Assembly (NCBI GenBank): GCA_902792815.1
Contig: CADBAY010000008.1
Span: 1 to 64,000 of the forward strand
Source of the DNA: an uncultured Bacteroidia bacterium
Lineage (GTDB): Bacteria; Bacteroidota; Bacteroidia; Bacteroidales; UBA932
Direction: 5' to 3'
DNA length: 64,000 bases
In this document: piece after piece, positions 17,201 to 24,536 of the stretch
Layout of the letters: the number at the start of each line of letters is the position of its first letter
Position numbering within the stretch: the first letter of the stretch is position 1
Made by a program: the position numbers and the translations under genes
The notes under the pieces: model-generated
What the model was told of the DNA's origin: nothing
Seen by the model: only the letters and a program-made list of their open reading frames with translations
Databases searched by the model: none

Positions 17201-17500
17201 TACAAGCTCGAGAGCTACAACCTGTTCTCGGAGATGCTGGAATCGCTTAACCAGGATGTGCTTTCATTCCTGTTCAGGGCATTTGTTCCTCTGACCGACC
17301 GCAACCAGCCTCCTCAGAGGGCAATGCAGCGCCGGACCGATATGTCGCAGATGCAGACTCAGCACAGTGACCTGAGCACCAATGGCGAGACCAAGGCCAA
17401 TACTCCTGTGAAAGTTGAAAAACACGTCGGCAGAAATGACCCGTGCCCTTGCGGCAGCGGCAAAAAATATAAGAATTGTCATGGAAAAGGGATTGTTTAA
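14222..17500 (+). CDS. secA: Protein translocase ATPase SecA
   Basis: SecA drives preproteins through the SecYEG channel using ATP. The 1092-residue protein has the DEAD-type motifs in order: Walker A GEGKT near residue 195, the VDEVDSVLID Walker B near 297, the substrate crosslinking region between them and the second ATPase lobe, a GRGTDI motif near 694, and the helicase arginine motif QLRGRAGRQGDPG near 725. The C-terminus carries the SEC-C zinc motif CPCGSGKKYKNCH near 1073-1085, which binds SecB or ribosomes in other bacteria. The length is larger than the ~900 of E. coli and fits Bacteroidota. It is followed with overlap by a bactofilin gene. Confidence 0.98.
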   Translation: MALADIIKKIFGSKADRDYKAVKPTLQKILAVYPEIDALSNDDLRSRSAALRERLREVEKPFEDRIAQITEELGKDIPISDKEKLATESDKLVKDEDEAIEKCLTEILPEAFAIMKSTARRLKENEYIEVTANQFDRDISVNHDFVKIDGDKAIYCNHWVAGGNEVTWDMVHYDVQLIGGIALHQGKIAEMATGEGKTLVATLPVFLNALAGKGVHVVTVNDYLSKRDSEWMGPLYMFHGLSVDCIDKHQPNSDARKRAYDCDITFGTNNEFGFDYLRDNMAVTKEDLVQRKHHYAIVDEVDSVLIDDARTPLIISGPVQKSTDDDAQYTEYKPYVERMYLAQRQLVNQCLNEAKKLIAAGDEREGGKLLLRAHKGLPKYQPLIKYLSEPGIKVILQKTENYYIQDNEKEMPVITDPLYFVINEQLNSVVKTDKGDAMLSSAVGNEDFFVLPDVGARTAEIMQGEGTPAQKQERKDALMEEFSLKSERVHVVEQLLKAYAMFEKDVDYIISEDGKIKIVDESTGRIMEGRRWSDGLHQAVEAKESVKVEAATQTFATITLQNYFRMYHKLAGMTGTAETEAGEFWSIYKLDVMVIPTNRPVIRDDQDDRIYKTKKAKYAAVIDRVAELSAAGRPVLVGTTDVETSELLSRMLRMRGIRHNVLNAKEHAREAEIVGQAGQSSTVTIATNMAGRGTDIKLSNEVKAAGGLAIIGTERHDSRRVDRQLRGRAGRQGDPGSSTFYISLEDKLMRLFGSERIAGMVDKMGMRDDEALVSSMLSGAIENAQKKVEENNFGIRKRLLEYDDVMNYQREAIYSRRRNAISGEKVEIDLQNMMVDTATLYVDKCSGYTCDDFRESLMARFSIDLQITPEEYDKAKDSELVNRICEEMRQTYRRRMDALDEKLYPIIKEVYEKQGSMYQNIAIPVSDGRKTLNLSVNLQKAYESEGREISKTLSKNIILYQIDEHWKEHLRDMDDLKQSVQNAAYEQKDPIVVYKLESYNLFSEMLESLNQDVLSFLFRAFVPLTDRNQPPQRAMQRRTDMSQMQTQHSDLSTNGETKANTPVKVEKHVGRNDPCPCGSGKKYKNCHGKGIV

Positions 17501-17915
17501 CAAAATCAAAAGTATGACCAAAATATCAGAATCCGTGGATGTAAACTCCGTCAGCAGGATTTCCGACGGAACCCTTATCAAGGGCGAGATTTCTTCTCAC
17601 AGTGATATTCGCGTGGATGGACAGGTTGAGGGCCGCCTGTACTCGGAAGGTCGTGTGGTGGTAGGCGAGAACGCGTCCGTCAAAGGCACCATTCTATGCG
17701 GCGACCTCGACTTGTGGGGCAGTGTAGAGGGTGAGATTTTTGTGCGTAACGTTCTGTCTCTCAAGGGTACGGCATCAGTACTCGGAGACCTTCACGTGCG
17801 TAAGCTCCAGGTTGAAATGGGTGCTTCGGTAAACGGCACCTGCAAAATGATTTCGGAAGAGGATTTCGATGCCAATCTCGGCGTTTCCTCATCTGAGGCG
17901 CCGGAGGTTGAATAA
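17481..17915 (+). CDS. Bactofilin
   Basis: The 144-residue protein has the bactofilin core (about residues 32-125): repeated short beta strands with Gly and Val every few residues (GTLIKGEI, DGQVEGRLYSEGRVVVGE, GSVEGEI), which fold as a right-handed beta-helix and polymerise into filaments used for cell shape and polarity. An ATG at 17481 overlaps the secA end by 20 bases; a second ATG at 17514 is possible. The secA-bactofilin pair ends at a terminator that lies inside the opposite-strand gene. Pairing with secA is likely only transcriptional. Confidence 0.85.
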   Translation: MEKGLFNKIKSMTKISESVDVNSVSRISDGTLIKGEISSHSDIRVDGQVEGRLYSEGRVVVGENASVKGTILCGDLDLWGSVEGEIFVRNVLSLKGTASVLGDLHVRKLQVEMGASVNGTCKMISEEDFDANLGVSSSEAPEVE

Positions 17916-18248
17916 TCGGCCGGCCCCCATATTGTAAGCGAAGTCGAAGCACCTGTATTCCAGGTGCTTCCCTTTTTTTGTGACCTGAGTGACGTATTCT
18001 TTCCTGAAACCCATTTCTTCGAGTGTGGCAAGGGGACAACGGCCCGTCGTCAGGTTGAGTATCGTCTCCAGGATCGAGTAGTTCTTGGCGAGGGCGTTCA
18101 GCTCCGAATCCTGGACTTTCTTGGCAATGTAGCGCAGATGGCCGTGGTACCGGCTCTTGCATTCGCAGGAACAGAATTTTTTGTCGGTCCTGCCATAGAG
18201 TCTTTCTCCGCATTCGAGGCAGTGGGGCTCTTGTTCTTTCTTGTACAT
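17889..18248 (-). CDS. Small zinc-ribbon protein, conserved unknown
   Basis: The 119-residue protein begins with a four-cysteine zinc ribbon: a CLEC pair near residue 10 and a Cys-Ser-Cys-Glu-Cys cluster near residue 25. About 85 residues of mainly helical sequence follow, with a basic patch (TKKGKHLEYRC). I do not recognise a named family. A nucleic-acid-binding role is a guess from the ribbon. The gene converges on the bactofilin gene and overlaps its end by 27 bases. Its own coding DNA contains the terminator for that operon. The ATG at 18248 was chosen; a GTG three codons upstream is possible. Confidence 0.7.
   Translation of the reverse strand: MYKKEQEPHCLECGERLYGRTDKKFCSCECKSRYHGHLRYIAKKVQDSELNALAKNYSILETILNLTTGRCPLATLEEMGFRKEYVTQVTKKGKHLEYRCFDFAYNMGAGRLFNLRRLR
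17946..17979 (+). terminator. Terminator for secA-bactofilin, inside the opposite gene
   Basis: A perfect ten-base stem (GAAGCACCTG with CAGGTGCTTC) with a five-base loop is followed by CC and seven Ts. It lies 31 bases after the bactofilin stop and wholly inside the coding region of the minus-strand zinc-ribbon gene. Confidence 0.85.
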
Positions 18249-18540
18249 TTCGGGCACTTTCCCTCAAATATCGTAGTATAGTTCCGCTGATACAAGGAAC
18301 CGAAAGAAACGTAAATCAAGATTTGCGAAATTTTTTGGTGGTATGATTTTTTTCGGTTAAAGGATCGGCGTATCATTTTTTAAAGGTTGCTCCTCGTTCT
18401 TTAAAAAACGTAAATAAATAGCCTGTAGGGCCGTTTTTCTGCCGAAGATAGGGATAAATGCTTTTCCTTTGCAAACGGAACGAAGGCGCCCGGGCGACGC
18501 CGGGAAGTCCGGATATCCAATTTTAAATTATGAGAAACGT
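18249..18540. other. Intergenic region upstream of ssb-fimbrial operon
   Basis: No gene is seen. The stretch is A/T rich with two copies of AAACGTAAAT in the same direction (in 18308-18318 and 18407-18417). TTCCTTTG at 18464-18471 is an imperfect -7 box. A small GC-rich hairpin (CCCGG/CCGGG near 18489-18505) lies in the probable leader of ssb. No inverted repeats of the kind that flank invertible promoters were found. Confidence 0.4.
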
Positions 18541-18888
18541 ATGGAGCAAATCAACAAGATTGAACTGCGTGGAATTGTGGGGAGCGTCCGCCTCCAGCAC
18601 ATCAACGACAAAGAGATGGCTAAGTTCACCGTGGTGACCAACCGCGCGTATAAGAACAAGGAGGGCGCTCCTGTCATCGAAACCCAGTGGCACAATGTGA
18701 CGGCATTCGAAGGCAAGAATGTGCAGGACCTCGACAAGATTGTCAAGGGTTGCGCTGTGCATCTGACCGGCCGTCTGCAGGTGCAGCGCTACAATGGAAT
18801 TGACGGGATAGAGAGAACAGCGGTCGATGTTATCTGTTCGCGTCTGACACTTCTTCCTTCCGATACAGAAATGCAATATGAAATGTAA
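18541..18888 (+). CDS. ssb: Short single-stranded DNA-binding protein
   Basis: The 115-residue protein is an OB-fold SSB: it opens with IELRGIVGSVRL, has an FTVVTNRAYKNKEG segment near residues 28-41 and a GRLQVQRY strand near 78-85. It lacks the Gly/Pro-rich linker and the acidic Asp-Ile-Pro-Phe tip by which normal SSBs recruit repair and replication proteins, ending instead soon after the OB fold. It is therefore probably a second, specialised SSB. It ends six bases before the fimbrillin gene, so it seems to be the first gene of that operon, an unusual neighbour. Confidence 0.85.
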   Translation: MEQINKIELRGIVGSVRLQHINDKEMAKFTVVTNRAYKNKEGAPVIETQWHNVTAFEGKNVQDLDKIVKGCAVHLTGRLQVQRYNGIDGIERTAVDVICSRLTLLPSDTEMQYEM

Positions 18889-18894
18889 AACACT

Positions 18895-19920
18895 ATGAAA
18901 ACCTTAATCAAATTCGTTACCGCTGCTTGCGCAGCCGTTCTTGCAATCTCTTGCACCAAAGACATCGATTTTATCGAGCCTCAGCCTCAGACAGTTCCTC
19001 TCACGGTTAACGTGGGCACGGTCATTACCAGGGCCAAAGTCAACGGCACCGAAGATATGACACTCAAAAACGTTCAGGTTATTGTGTTTAACGACAAGGG
19101 TAAACTGGAAAAATCATCAAATCTTGCCTCTAACACTACGTCTCTGACCCTCGACGTGCTGCCCGGAAAGAAGACGGTGTGGGCGGTTGCCAACATTGCC
19201 TCGAAGATTAACGAATCTGCCATTCCCTCGATAGCCGACTTGAGTTCCAAGATATACGATCTGGAGAACAATGCCATTGACAAACTTTCGATGAGCGGCT
19301 TTGCCGAAAAAACGGTAAGCATAGAAAACTGTTCGATGGAACTGCTTGTCAAGCATATGGCGTGCAAGGTCGTGCTTGATGGGGTAAAGCGCAGCTTCAC
19401 CAATCCTGACTACTCGGTTATTCCATTGACAATCAAGAAGATTTTCCTAAGTAACGTAGCTGGTAAATGCAGCTTTGGATGTGAGGGGGAGGTACCTTCC
19501 CTGTGGTACAACCAGCTTGGCATAATCCCTTCAAGCCTTCCTGCTGCGGTTAAGGCACTTACTGTCGATGACGCGCTTAGCATATCTCTTCCCGAAGGTG
19601 AAAGCTATAACTCCACGCATACATTCTATGCATTCCCCAACCCCTGTACCGATCTTGTATTTGGAGGCAGCTGGAGTCCCAGGCCGACCAGGCTGGTGCT
19701 GGAGTGCGACTATGGCGGAAATACCTGCTATTATCCGATTACTATAACGGGCCCGCTGGTGCGCAATAAAGTTTACCACATCAGTATGCTTACGCTCAAA
19801 AAGCCCGGCAGCACTTCTCCTGACGATCCTAATACCGAAGTGTCTTCAACCATCAGCTTTGTGGTTCAGATCAGAGTGGCTGACTGGGAAGGCGACAACG
19901 CGTACGCAGAGGAATTCTAG
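18895..19920 (+). CDS. Fimbrillin (FimA/Mfa1-like) lipoprotein
   Basis: This 341-residue protein has a lipoprotein signal with Cys at residue 20 (LAISC). Its mature part resembles P. gingivalis-type fimbrillins: an N-terminal strand set (VPLTVNVGTVITRA), the KNVQVIVFN strand, a middle segment with a conserved LVKHMACKVVLD block near residue 150, and a C-terminal VQIRVADWEGD strand usual at fimbrillin ends. In type V pili, an Arg-rich protease site lets the last strand swap into the next subunit; the ITRA segment near residue 43 could serve. It is followed by a Mfa2-like anchor and a DUF4906 protein, which together make a pilus operon. Confidence 0.8.
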   Translation: MKTLIKFVTAACAAVLAISCTKDIDFIEPQPQTVPLTVNVGTVITRAKVNGTEDMTLKNVQVIVFNDKGKLEKSSNLASNTTSLTLDVLPGKKTVWAVANIASKINESAIPSIADLSSKIYDLENNAIDKLSMSGFAEKTVSIENCSMELLVKHMACKVVLDGVKRSFTNPDYSVIPLTIKKIFLSNVAGKCSFGCEGEVPSLWYNQLGIIPSSLPAAVKALTVDDALSISLPEGESYNSTHTFYAFPNPCTDLVFGGSWSPRPTRLVLECDYGGNTCYYPITITGPLVRNKVYHISMLTLKKPGSTSPDDPNTEVSSTISFVVQIRVADWEGDNAYAEEF

Positions 19921-19923
19921 GAT

Positions 19924-20697
19924 ATGCGTAAGATTCTCTGCTTCATCGCCCTGCTGCTCCCTTGGGCTTGCAGCGTCAAGGAAGACCGTTCCGGATGCCC
20001 CTGCGAACTTGTGGTCCGTTGTGAGGAACCTCTTAAGACGGAAGGAAGCGTGCTGGTCAGCGTCATCCAGAATAATATGGTGGTCAAGCAGGGGATGATG
20101 AGCCGCGAGGACTTTGATGCGGGACGGTGTTCTTTATCCGTCCCGCGCAGGCCCTCGACGGTAACGGTTTTTTCCGGTATCACCGAAATGAACACCATAG
20201 ACGGAAGGTGGCTGGACATAACATACGATCATCAATGCGATGCAGTGTACAGTTGCAGTGCGTTCGCGCCGTTGAGCGGAGAGAGCTATGAGTGCGTGGT
20301 GAGCCCGCACAAGAATTTCGCCCGCTTGTTCCTTACGGTGATAGGTATGCCCGATGGAGCCTACGCCACTGTGACCGGTCCGGTCCAGGGCTATGATTTG
20401 CTGGACCAGAAGCCGATACAGGGTTTCTTTTCCTGCTCTCCGTTTATAGATTCAATTGGCGAAGAGTATTGCATGAGGCTGCCCCGTCAGGTAGATGATG
20501 CCCTGACACTGAATATAATCCAAGCCGGTAAACCTTCCATCAAGATAGATATAGGCAGAATAATAGCTCAGTCGGGGTATCGTTACGACGATCCTGACTT
20601 GCTGGACATCTCGATGCTGATTGACCTTTACAAGTCAAGTGCTATGGTGATAGTAGCCAATTGGGAAGTGGGAAGTTTTTCATTATTAGAGTATTAA
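19924..20697 (+). CDS. FimB/Mfa2-like fimbrial anchor lipoprotein
   Basis: The 257-residue protein has a lipoprotein Cys at 16 followed by SVKEDRSGCPC, the hallmark Lys-Glu-Asp-Arg and paired Cys near the mature start of FimB/Mfa2 anchors. Two beta domains follow. In type V pili this protein sits at the outer membrane, ends pilus growth and holds the rod in place. It starts three bases after the fimbrillin stop and ends four before the next gene, so the three are one transcript. Confidence 0.8.
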   Translation: MRKILCFIALLLPWACSVKEDRSGCPCELVVRCEEPLKTEGSVLVSVIQNNMVVKQGMMSREDFDAGRCSLSVPRRPSTVTVFSGITEMNTIDGRWLDITYDHQCDAVYSCSAFAPLSGESYECVVSPHKNFARLFLTVIGMPDGAYATVTGPVQGYDLLDQKPIQGFFSCSPFIDSIGEEYCMRLPRQVDDALTLNIIQAGKPSIKIDIGRIIAQSGYRYDDPDLLDISMLIDLYKSSAMVIVANWEVGSFSLLEY

Positions 20698-20701
20698 TGG
20701 T

Positions 20702-23389
20702 ATGAAACGAATCGCCGCCGCATTTGCGGCTATATTATGCGCGGCTGCTTGCCGGCAGGCGCCGGAATTGCCGGAAGCCCCCAGGGAGATGCCGATGCGT
20801 GAAGTAACTATCGTAATCTCAGGCGGGGGGCTTCCGGCCGCAGGCACGCGCAGCAGTGTGACCGCTCCTGAAGATGGAATACGAAGCGTTAATATATTCT
20901 TCTATTCCGACGACAATCTTGAAAGCAGTCTGACCCAGAGTATGAGTTTTTCCGGTGACGGAGTGAACACTTGCTCCCGCACGGTCAATCTTTACGCCGG
21001 AAAAAACTACGAAGTGCTGGTGATCGCCAACGGAGGGAACGTGAATCCGCCCCGCAGGCTGGAAGATGCAATTGCTTCGCTCTCTTACGAGACTACGGGT
21101 TTTGCCCGCTGGAGCAGGGAAGGCTTGCCGATGGCCGGAAGGAAGCGTTTTTGTGTGTCTCCATCCAGCCGGGTGGTTGAAGTAGCTCTGGTGCGGCTTG
21201 TGGCGAAAGTGAATTTTACGGTAAGGACATCTTCGCTTAAGCATGGGAGCATCAAGTTTAATTCCATCGCTGTAAGGCAGATGAATACTTGCTGCCCGTA
21301 TTTCTCCGATGGCGCGGCCGAGACTCAATGCTGTGACGGCGATCTGGCTTCCGCAACCGATTTGCAACGCATAAACTCATCGCCGGAAGGTTACAGTACG
21401 AGTTTTTACTTGCTGGAGAACCTCCAGGGGGATATTTTGAGCGGCAATAAAGACCCGGATGCAAAAATACCCGAGAACGTCGAAGACGTGGGAGGGGATC
21501 CAGGCTTGTGCACTTATCTGGAACTTAAAGGATCGTACAGCGGAAGTTCGGGGCAGCTCAAAAGCGAGAGCCTCCAGGCCCGCCTGTTCCTGGGAGAGGA
21601 TGCTTGCGAGAATTTTGACATTATGCGTAACCGGCAGTATAATATCGACTTGACAATTACCGACGAAGGATGCCTCAGAACCGACTGGAAGATAGACGCT
21701 CACCTCAGGGATACCCGAGAGCTTCGTTTCAACTCCGCTTCCGCTACTCTTGAAGCCGGGGAAGACGAAGAGATAGAACTGCTTACCAATCTCAGCTGGG
21801 CGGCCGGCGATTATTCATATGTCATTGCAGGTGACCTGATGTGCTTTGACGTGGATGTTTCTTCGGATGCCACTACTTTTAATGTAAGCAGCCTTTCGTC
21901 GGCACCTCAAGGTGCCCGGCTTGAGATAACCGCCTCCAGTTGGGACGGACGCCTTGTATCCAAGCATACGGCCGTAGTGTCGGGTGGCGGCACTTCGAAC
22001 TACGAGATAAACTGGCGCAGCGGCTCCGGAGTAATCTATATTGCGCAGCGCGGATATATCGACATAAAGGACAAAAGCACCGGCGCATATCCACGGGGAA
22101 ATGTGTCAGTGAGCAGTACTGCAGGTGTCGCGGATATTAACCGCTCGGGTAACGAGTGGTATGCAGACGCGTTAAAAGAAGGCGAGGACGAAATAATTGT
22201 CAAGGTTGACGGGCGGGTGGTAGCAAGGCTTCCGTTTATAGCCGCAGCACCTCTGCTGACCTTCCCTTCGGACAGGATTTTCCTCCCTCTCGACGGCGCG
22301 GTGGTGGATTGCGGCCCGACTTACCGGCGGATAGACGGTACCGTATTGAACTACAGCGACTTTGTGCCTGAACTGTATGAAGAATTGCTGGATATTGCGG
22401 TAGAGAGGAACATGGAATCGTCGATGAGCGGCCGCTGGTGGACCAGGTCTTACACTGGCGGTAATCCCATCGTTAACAGTATGAATATGTCCAGCACCCA
22501 TACGCATTTCGGATTCTATATCGCCGCGCTCAGCGCGCAGGGACACGGAATCTCGGATAACTATTCAATGCAGAGCGGCGCGGTGACACTTGAGAGGATT
22601 ACGGCATATCCTAATGACCGCGAATGCGGAGTGCAGCCAGTGAGCGCTGAATTATATACCTCAGAGCCGTTTACGGGCTCAAAGCACCTTGGTGAGCGCG
22701 AGAGCTGGGCTCTGTGCCGATGGAGTGCAAGCAACAGCCACGATGAAGTGTATAGTTTCGTTATTAACAATATGATCCATCCTGGGAATGATTATCAGTG
22801 CGCCACAGCAGTGTATCCATTCTCGTCGGAGAACAAGTATTCATTCCGGTATCTTAATGGCCGTACGTTGGAGATGACGATACTTTATGCCGACAATAAA
22901 GAAACAGCCATGCCGGAACACTATTTTTCGTTCGCCCCATCTATGCGTAACAGGCATTCAGGAGAAGAGTACGTATCGGATTACCGCTATTCGGTCGATT
23001 TTACCGTCAATCTTTCGATGGGCGGAGTGGCCCGGGCAAACAACGCCGGCGGATGCGATATCAGTGTTGAATGGACATTCCCCAGGCTTGACGAAGGAAG
23101 GCTGCGGTTCATAGAAGACAATGTGGTAACCGCCATTTCCGACCGCGGAATCGTTACAAAAGGAATGTACACTCAGCTATACACTATCCACGGATACAGT
23201 CAGGGCTATGTTCACGAAAACTATTTGCCGGAATACAGTTTTGCCGACCTTTCACTGGCGCCGGGCACTGTAAGGCCGTTGTCGGGAGACAGTTATCATG
23301 TGGCTCTGGAATATGGCAACGGATACGACCTGGTGTTGTGGAAACTCGACTCTGTTTATCCCGATACCAACGGGTGGCTGGATAGATAA
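20702..23389 (+). CDS. Large DUF4906-type fimbrial accessory or tip lipoprotein
   Basis: The 895-residue protein has a lipoprotein signal with Cys at 17. The N-terminal 330 residues resemble fimbrillins (VTIVISGGG, a SVNIFFYSDD strand, VALVRLVAKVNFTV near 160). The middle (about 350-540) reads as Ig-like beta repeats, and the C-terminal ~350 residues resemble DUF4906 regions found in large proteins of Bacteroidales pilus operons. Its place as third gene suggests a tip adhesin. Many Trp, Tyr and Ser residues in the C-terminal part fit a binding domain, which is inference. Its 3' end overlaps the convergent arginase-family gene by 34 bases. Confidence 0.65.
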   Translation: MKRIAAAFAAILCAAACRQAPELPEAPREMPMREVTIVISGGGLPAAGTRSSVTAPEDGIRSVNIFFYSDDNLESSLTQSMSFSGDGVNTCSRTVNLYAGKNYEVLVIANGGNVNPPRRLEDAIASLSYETTGFARWSREGLPMAGRKRFCVSPSSRVVEVALVRLVAKVNFTVRTSSLKHGSIKFNSIAVRQMNTCCPYFSDGAAETQCCDGDLASATDLQRINSSPEGYSTSFYLLENLQGDILSGNKDPDAKIPENVEDVGGDPGLCTYLELKGSYSGSSGQLKSESLQARLFLGEDACENFDIMRNRQYNIDLTITDEGCLRTDWKIDAHLRDTRELRFNSASATLEAGEDEEIELLTNLSWAAGDYSYVIAGDLMCFDVDVSSDATTFNVSSLSSAPQGARLEITASSWDGRLVSKHTAVVSGGGTSNYEINWRSGSGVIYIAQRGYIDIKDKSTGAYPRGNVSVSSTAGVADINRSGNEWYADALKEGEDEIIVKVDGRVVARLPFIAAAPLLTFPSDRIFLPLDGAVVDCGPTYRRIDGTVLNYSDFVPELYEELLDIAVERNMESSMSGRWWTRSYTGGNPIVNSMNMSSTHTHFGFYIAALSAQGHGISDNYSMQSGAVTLERITAYPNDRECGVQPVSAELYTSEPFTGSKHLGERESWALCRWSASNSHDEVYSFVINNMIHPGNDYQCATAVYPFSSENKYSFRYLNGRTLEMTILYADNKETAMPEHYFSFAPSMRNRHSGEEYVSDYRYSVDFTVNLSMGGVARANNAGGCDISVEWTFPRLDEGRLRFIEDNVVTAISDRGIVTKGMYTQLYTIHGYSQGYVHENYLPEYSFADLSLAPGTVRPLSGDSYHVALEYGNGYDLVLWKLDSVYPDTNGWLDR

Positions 23390-24003
23390 TCTGTAAGGAG
23401 CATCCGCGTACGGACGTTTATGCTCAGGTCTGCTGGCCTTGCTCCCTTGGCAACGGTGAGCCCTCCGCATATGTCAACGCCCAGAACGCGGTGCTCTTTT
23501 GATATAGCGTCAATGGCTTGTAACAGCTCGGGAAGCGACATTTCCCCCTGGCTCCAGTCGGTCCTTGCCCATTGCGGGGAGAGGACGTCGAGGTCGATTG
23601 ATAAATAAACCGGAAGCGACCGGGGCAGGGAAGCGGTATTGCGGAAGCTCCCTCTCATGAGCGGGAGCTTGTCCTTGCAAGCAGCTACCCAGTTCCCGCA
23701 ACTTAGCAGTCCTCCACCCAGACTGTCCTGTCCGTCGTCGGGATGATTGTCGAATAACGAAAGCAAAAAGGGCTCCCCGAGCCGTTCCAGCCAGAACTTT
23801 GTGATATAATGATAATCGCCGGTGTCTATCCAGTGGACACCGGCTGTTTGCGCTCCGGAGATGGCTGCTTTGATGCTTTCTTCGGCCTCCGGGTCGCAGT
23901 AACAGCAGCACCCTTCCAGGGAACGAAGGTCTATTGTCAAAGCTCCAGGTATGCTCCAGGATTCATCATCGTAGAGCGAGCTAAGTTTCAGAATTGTGTT
24001 CAT
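23356..24003 (-). CDS. Short arginase-family (ureohydrolase) protein
   Basis: The 215-residue protein keeps metal motifs of the arginase/agmatinase fold: GDYH near residue 62, DNHPD at 85-89 (Asp-x-His-x-Asp) and SIDLD near 135-139, but the last motif lacks the usual final Asp-Pro (it reads LSP). It is much shorter than the ~300-residue enzymes, with little sequence between the second and third motifs. The substrate cannot be told. Formiminoglutamase belongs to this family, but the organism has FtcD for that step. It has a divergent promoter with the gene at 24072 and overlaps the fimbrial gene end by 34 bases. Confidence 0.65.
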   Translation of the reverse strand: MNTILKLSSLYDDESWSIPGALTIDLRSLEGCCCYCDPEAEESIKAAISGAQTAGVHWIDTGDYHYITKFWLERLGEPFLLSLFDNHPDDGQDSLGGGLLSCGNWVAACKDKLPLMRGSFRNTASLPRSLPVYLSIDLDVLSPQWARTDWSQGEMSLPELLQAIDAISKEHRVLGVDICGGLTVAKGARPADLSINVRTRMLLTDYLSSHPLVSG

Positions 24004-24011
24004 ATCTTGTT

Positions 24012-24043
24012 CAAATCTAAAAAAAAATTTATAAATTTGCCAA
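24012..24043. promoter_or_regulatory. Divergent promoters for the arginase-like gene and the lplA-gcv operon
   Basis: Minus strand: TTGG (24040-24043) and TAGATTTG (24012-24019), 20 bases apart, eight bases before the arginase-like start. Plus strand: TAAATTTG (24032-24039), 32 bases before the ATG at 24072. The boxes interleave, so the two transcripts may exclude each other. Confidence 0.6.
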
Positions 24044-24071
24044 CTGGTACACTTGTATTGACGTTTTTTTA

Positions 24072-24536
24072 ATGGCCGCTGAACAACTGTTCCCACTTGA
24101 TCCGTCGAAGATTTATTATTCGATGGATGAGCTGACTCTCGATACTGACGAGGGCCCAGTGACTCTTAAGGTGGGAGCATGGCTTAATGCCGACCCTGTC
24201 CGGATTCACCGTATGATAGTGAAAGACAAGGTGTTACAAGTTGACAACTTCGAGGTTCTCAATCCTCTCGTAAGCAAACTCCGCCGTGCCGACCCCGAGT
24301 ATTACAAACGCTTCATGGGCCTCCAGCTGGTAATTGACTATCCCGGCTACAGTTCCGGTATCGTGGCCAAGATCCCCTACGAAAACGACCCTGTGGGTTT
24401 TTACAAATGGTGGCGCAAAGGCAAGCACGAAGATAAAGTGTATCTTTCCTTGGGGCATCGCATCCGCCTGTTTGAGAAGGTTTCTATGATGGACCCCAAA
24501 ATGATTCTCAAAAAAGACCTGAAGATTCTTCAGTAA
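24072..24536 (+). CDS. Conserved unknown protein leading the lipoate/glycine cleavage operon
   Basis: The 154-residue protein has no signal peptide or membrane helix and an even mix of charged and aromatic residues (KIYYSMDELTLDTDEG near residue 14, FYKWWRKGKHEDK near 116). I do not recognise it. Its stop and the lplA start share one base (TAATG), so the two are coupled, and lplA leads into gcvT. A function linked to lipoylation or the glycine cleavage system is possible from context only. Confidence 0.65.
   Translation: MAAEQLFPLDPSKIYYSMDELTLDTDEGPVTLKVGAWLNADPVRIHRMIVKDKVLQVDNFEVLNPLVSKLRRADPEYYKRFMGLQLVIDYPGYSSGIVAKIPYENDPVGFYKWWRKGKHEDKVYLSLGHRIRLFEKVSMMDPKMILKKDLKILQ

Noticed and set aside
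18249-18540. Invertible (phase-variable) promoter upstream of the fimbrial operon
   Set aside because: No pair of inverted repeats of useful length was found, only two short direct copies of AAACGTAAAT, and no invertase gene is near.
23356-24003. HutG formiminoglutamase
   Set aside because: It belongs to the arginase fold, but it is short, lacks a full third metal motif, is far from the hut operon, and FtcD already covers the step.
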